8,083 nt of DNA. Source: an uncultured Leptotrichiaceae bacterium (lineage in GTDB: Bacteria; Fusobacteriota; Fusobacteriia; Fusobacteriales; Leptotrichiaceae). The translations under genes and the position numbers were made by a program. The notes under the pieces were generated by a model that worked only from the letters and a program-made list of their open reading frames with translations, had not been told where the DNA came from and ran no database searches. Below are positions 6,919-8,083 of the stretch, piece by piece (within the stretch, counting starts at the first letter, position 1; every line of letters begins with the position of its first letter). The stretch lies in assembly GCA_938037005.1 (NCBI GenBank), contig CALHVR010000111.1:1-8083 (forward strand), in the 5' to 3' direction.

Positions 6919-7002
6919 TATTTTTCTTTCATTCATTTGTTTTTTATTTTTATAAAAGTAATTTATTATAAATTCTAATAAATTAATACAGTCATTTTTC
7001 AT

Positions 7003-7211
7003 AATTTATTTGTTTTTTATCAAATTCTATTTATAAATATCTAGTCTATTAAAAAACATTTTTAAAACATCTTTATTCATAAACAAAATATTAAAATTTC
7101 CATATCACATTCTTAATTTAAGTCTTAATATACAACATAACATTATAAAACTAAAAAAATACATTAAAATTAGTCCTAAAATCTAAATATCTTTTACATT
7201 CTTTTTTCTCC
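7003..7211. other. AT-rich intergenic stretch without a supported gene
   Basis: Neither strand has an ORF with a ribosome binding site; all frames are closed by frequent stops. I see no tRNA, riboswitch or strong hairpin. Together with 6813-7002 and 7251-7375 it forms the long spacer between the CBS-domain gene and the autotransporter operon. Confidence 0.6.
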
Positions 7212-7250
7212 AAAATAAAAAGAAGCCATATTAATTCCACGGCTTCTTTT
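7212..7250 (-). terminator. Rho-independent terminator downstream of the CBS-domain gene
   Basis: AAAAGAAGCC (7250-7241) pairs perfectly over 10 bp with GGCTTCTTTT (7227-7218) around a 13-nt loop and is followed on the minus strand by a T-rich run. It lies 126 nt past the CBS-domain gene stop. It could end that transcript or a short one begun at the promoter-like motif at 7308-7336. Confidence 0.88.
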
Positions 7251-7307
7251 AACATATTATTTTATTGTTTTTTCTCAATTTGAAAATTTATTAAAAATCA
7301 CACTCTT

Positions 7308-7336
7308 TTTATATCCTATTTTAGCTTTATTTTCTA
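7308..7336 (-). promoter_or_regulatory. Promoter-like motif inside the second repeat copy
   Basis: TAGAAA (7336-7331) and TATAAA (7313-7308) are 17 bp apart, the same arrangement as the permease promoter because most of it is the shared 37-bp repeat. The -10 is weaker here (TATAAA instead of TATAAT). Only the terminator at 7212-7250 follows, so it may be a vestige or may drive a transcript of about 90 nt. Confidence 0.35.
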
Positions 7337-7351
7337 CTATAAAAATTTATT
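7315..7351. repeat. Direct repeat, copy 2 (37 bp, identical to 3010-3046)
   Basis: Identical and in the same orientation to 3010-3046, exactly 4305 bp away. It lies 24 bp past the CBS-domain gene stop. Both copies are intergenic, and everything between them is the autotransporter unit and its flanking spacer. Confidence 0.9.
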
Positions 7352-7375
7352 CTCACAATTTTTTTATTTTATTTT

Positions 7376-8083
7376 TTACAACAAAACCAAGATCTTCTCT
7401 ATTTTTTTATTTTTAACCTTCTGTGGCTTAAATGTAATATTTTCCATTATAATTGAATTAATTTTTTCATTATCTTCCGGAATATACCCTATTTTTTCTA
7501 TTAAAAGTCCACTTATTGTATCGTAATGTTTTGACTCTAACTCTATATCAAAATAATCATTTATATCATTTAAAGATACTTCCCCACTAACTATATACTT
7601 TTTATCTGATAATTTTTTTATTGTTAAATCATCGCCATCAAATTCATCCGTTATATTCCCCATAACTTCTTCTATCATGTCTTCTAGTGTTACAATCCCC
7701 GAAAATCCACCATATTCATCTATCAATATTGCCATATGTTTCTTCTCTTTTTGTAATTCAATAAATAATTCATTAACATTTTTAGTTTCAGGAACAAAAT
7801 ATCCTTCTTGTAAAATTTCTAATATTTCAATATTTTCATATCCAAGTTGATATCCCTTTATCATAATATCTTTAGTATGTAACACACCTATAATATTATC
7901 CATTTCTTTTTCATAAACAGGTATACGAGAATATTTTAAAAATTCTTTTTTATTAAATATATTTTCTATAGCTGTATTTTTTTCAACTAAAAAAACTTTT
8001 GTTCTAGGTATCATTATTTCCCTAGCTATTTTTTCATCAAATTCTATCACTTTTTCTATCATTTCTTGTTCAGATTCGTTAAT
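7376..8083 (-). CDS. CorC/HlyC-family CBS-domain protein (CNNM-like magnesium/cobalt transport protein), 5' end outside the window
   Basis: The family are membrane proteins with an N-terminal DUF21 transmembrane domain, a pair of nucleotide-binding CBS domains and a C-terminal CorC/HlyC domain. They are linked to Mg2+/Co2+ export or regulation; the old name hemolysin is misleading. The visible 235 residues start in the acidic linker (INESEQEMIEKV). The characteristic REIMIPRTKV follows at about 21-30, with CBS1 near 20-80 and CBS2 near 85-145 ending in DEYGGFSGIVTLEDMIEEV. The C-terminal domain (about 155-235) has VSGEVSLNDIN and YDTISGLLIEKIGYIP. The frame is open to the window edge with no start needed; the Met codon at 8062 lacks a ribosome binding site and lies inside the conserved EQEMIE motif, so it is internal. 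The DUF21 domain should lie beyond 8083. A CorC-type protein without DUF21 is the alternative. Confidence 0.9.
   Translation of the reverse strand: MNESEQEMIEKVIEFDEKIAREIMIPRTKVFLVEKNTAIENIFNKKEFLKYSRIPVYEKEMDNIIGVLHTKDIMIKGYQLGYENIEILEILQEGYFVPETKNVNELFIELQKEKKHMAILIDEYGGFSGIVTLEDMIEEVMGNITDEFDGDDLTIKKLSDKKYIVSGEVSLNDINDYFDIELESKHYDTISGLLIEKIGYIPEDNEKINSIIMENITFKPQKVKNKKIEKILVLL

Larger units (their letters stand above)
6822..7002 (-). pseudogene. Short membrane-protein ORF broken at a T15 tract (phase-off, decayed or chance frame)
   Basis: From ATG 7002 the frame reads MKNDCINLLEFIINYFYKN and on to MNERKILIFFFF, then stops at TGA (6900-6898) directly after 15 T. One T fewer, or two more, would join it to a second open frame that starts DKIGFGYIKLFF and ends NKE with TAA at 6824-6822. 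The product would be a 59-aa protein with a C-terminal membrane segment. The TAA shares two bases with the ribosome binding site of the next small ORF, as expected in an operon. Against it, no Shine-Dalgarno sequence precedes 7002, and T-rich DNA yields hydrophobic frames by chance. A homopolymer sequencing error is also possible. Confidence 0.3.

Noticed and set aside
3010..7351. The 37-bp repeats as an insertion-sequence target duplication or integrase attachment sites
   Set aside because: No transposase, integrase or terminal inverted repeats are visible between them, and the length is too great for a typical target duplication; they are reported only as direct repeats.
7376..8062. CBS-domain gene starting at the Met codon at 8062
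   Set aside because: The frame stays open to the window edge, the upstream residues INESEQE fit the conserved family linker, and no ribosome binding site precedes 8062.

Overview
The window is a very AT-rich bacterial segment in which every supported gene lies on the minus strand. Strong AGGAGG-type ribosome binding sites and an FMN riboswitch ending in a terminator sit beside a type V autotransporter with a signal sequence and an outer-membrane beta-barrel. That mix of low-GC, Firmicute-like housekeeping control and a diderm envelope suggests Fusobacteriota, most likely a Leptotrichia/Sneathia/Streptobacillus relative. This placement is inferred from style and gene content, not from a database match.

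Reading from the right edge in the direction of transcription: (1) 8083-7376 is the C-terminal part of a CorC/HlyC-type CBS-domain protein whose N-terminal membrane domain lies outside the window. (2) 7375-6813 is a long AT-rich intergenic stretch. It holds one copy of a 37-bp repeat with a promoter-like motif, a good terminator, and a run of 15 T that lies both between promoter-like hexamers and at the frame break of a short ORF. (3) 6809-3090 is a tight three-gene unit: a GTG-started 41-aa peptide with a hydrophobic N-terminus, a 180-aa polytopic membrane protein, and a 1019-aa lipoprotein-type subtilisin autotransporter, closed by a terminator. (4) 3046-1505 holds the second copy of the 37-bp repeat, which includes the promoter region of an AzgA/PbuG-like purine permease, then the permease and its terminator. 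(5) 1492-1 is the start of a riboflavin operon: a perfect-consensus sigma-70 promoter, an FMN riboswitch with its terminator, ribH, and the first two thirds of ribD.

The rib genes make lumazine from GTP-derived intermediates under FMN feedback. The permease imports purines. The autotransporter unit is the accessory part: it probably delivers a subtilisin-like protease to the cell surface. It is bracketed by two 37-bp direct repeats about 4.3 kb apart and preceded by a homopolymer tract of the kind used for phase variation. This makes it the most interesting part of the window: a possibly removable and possibly phase-variable surface protease locus.
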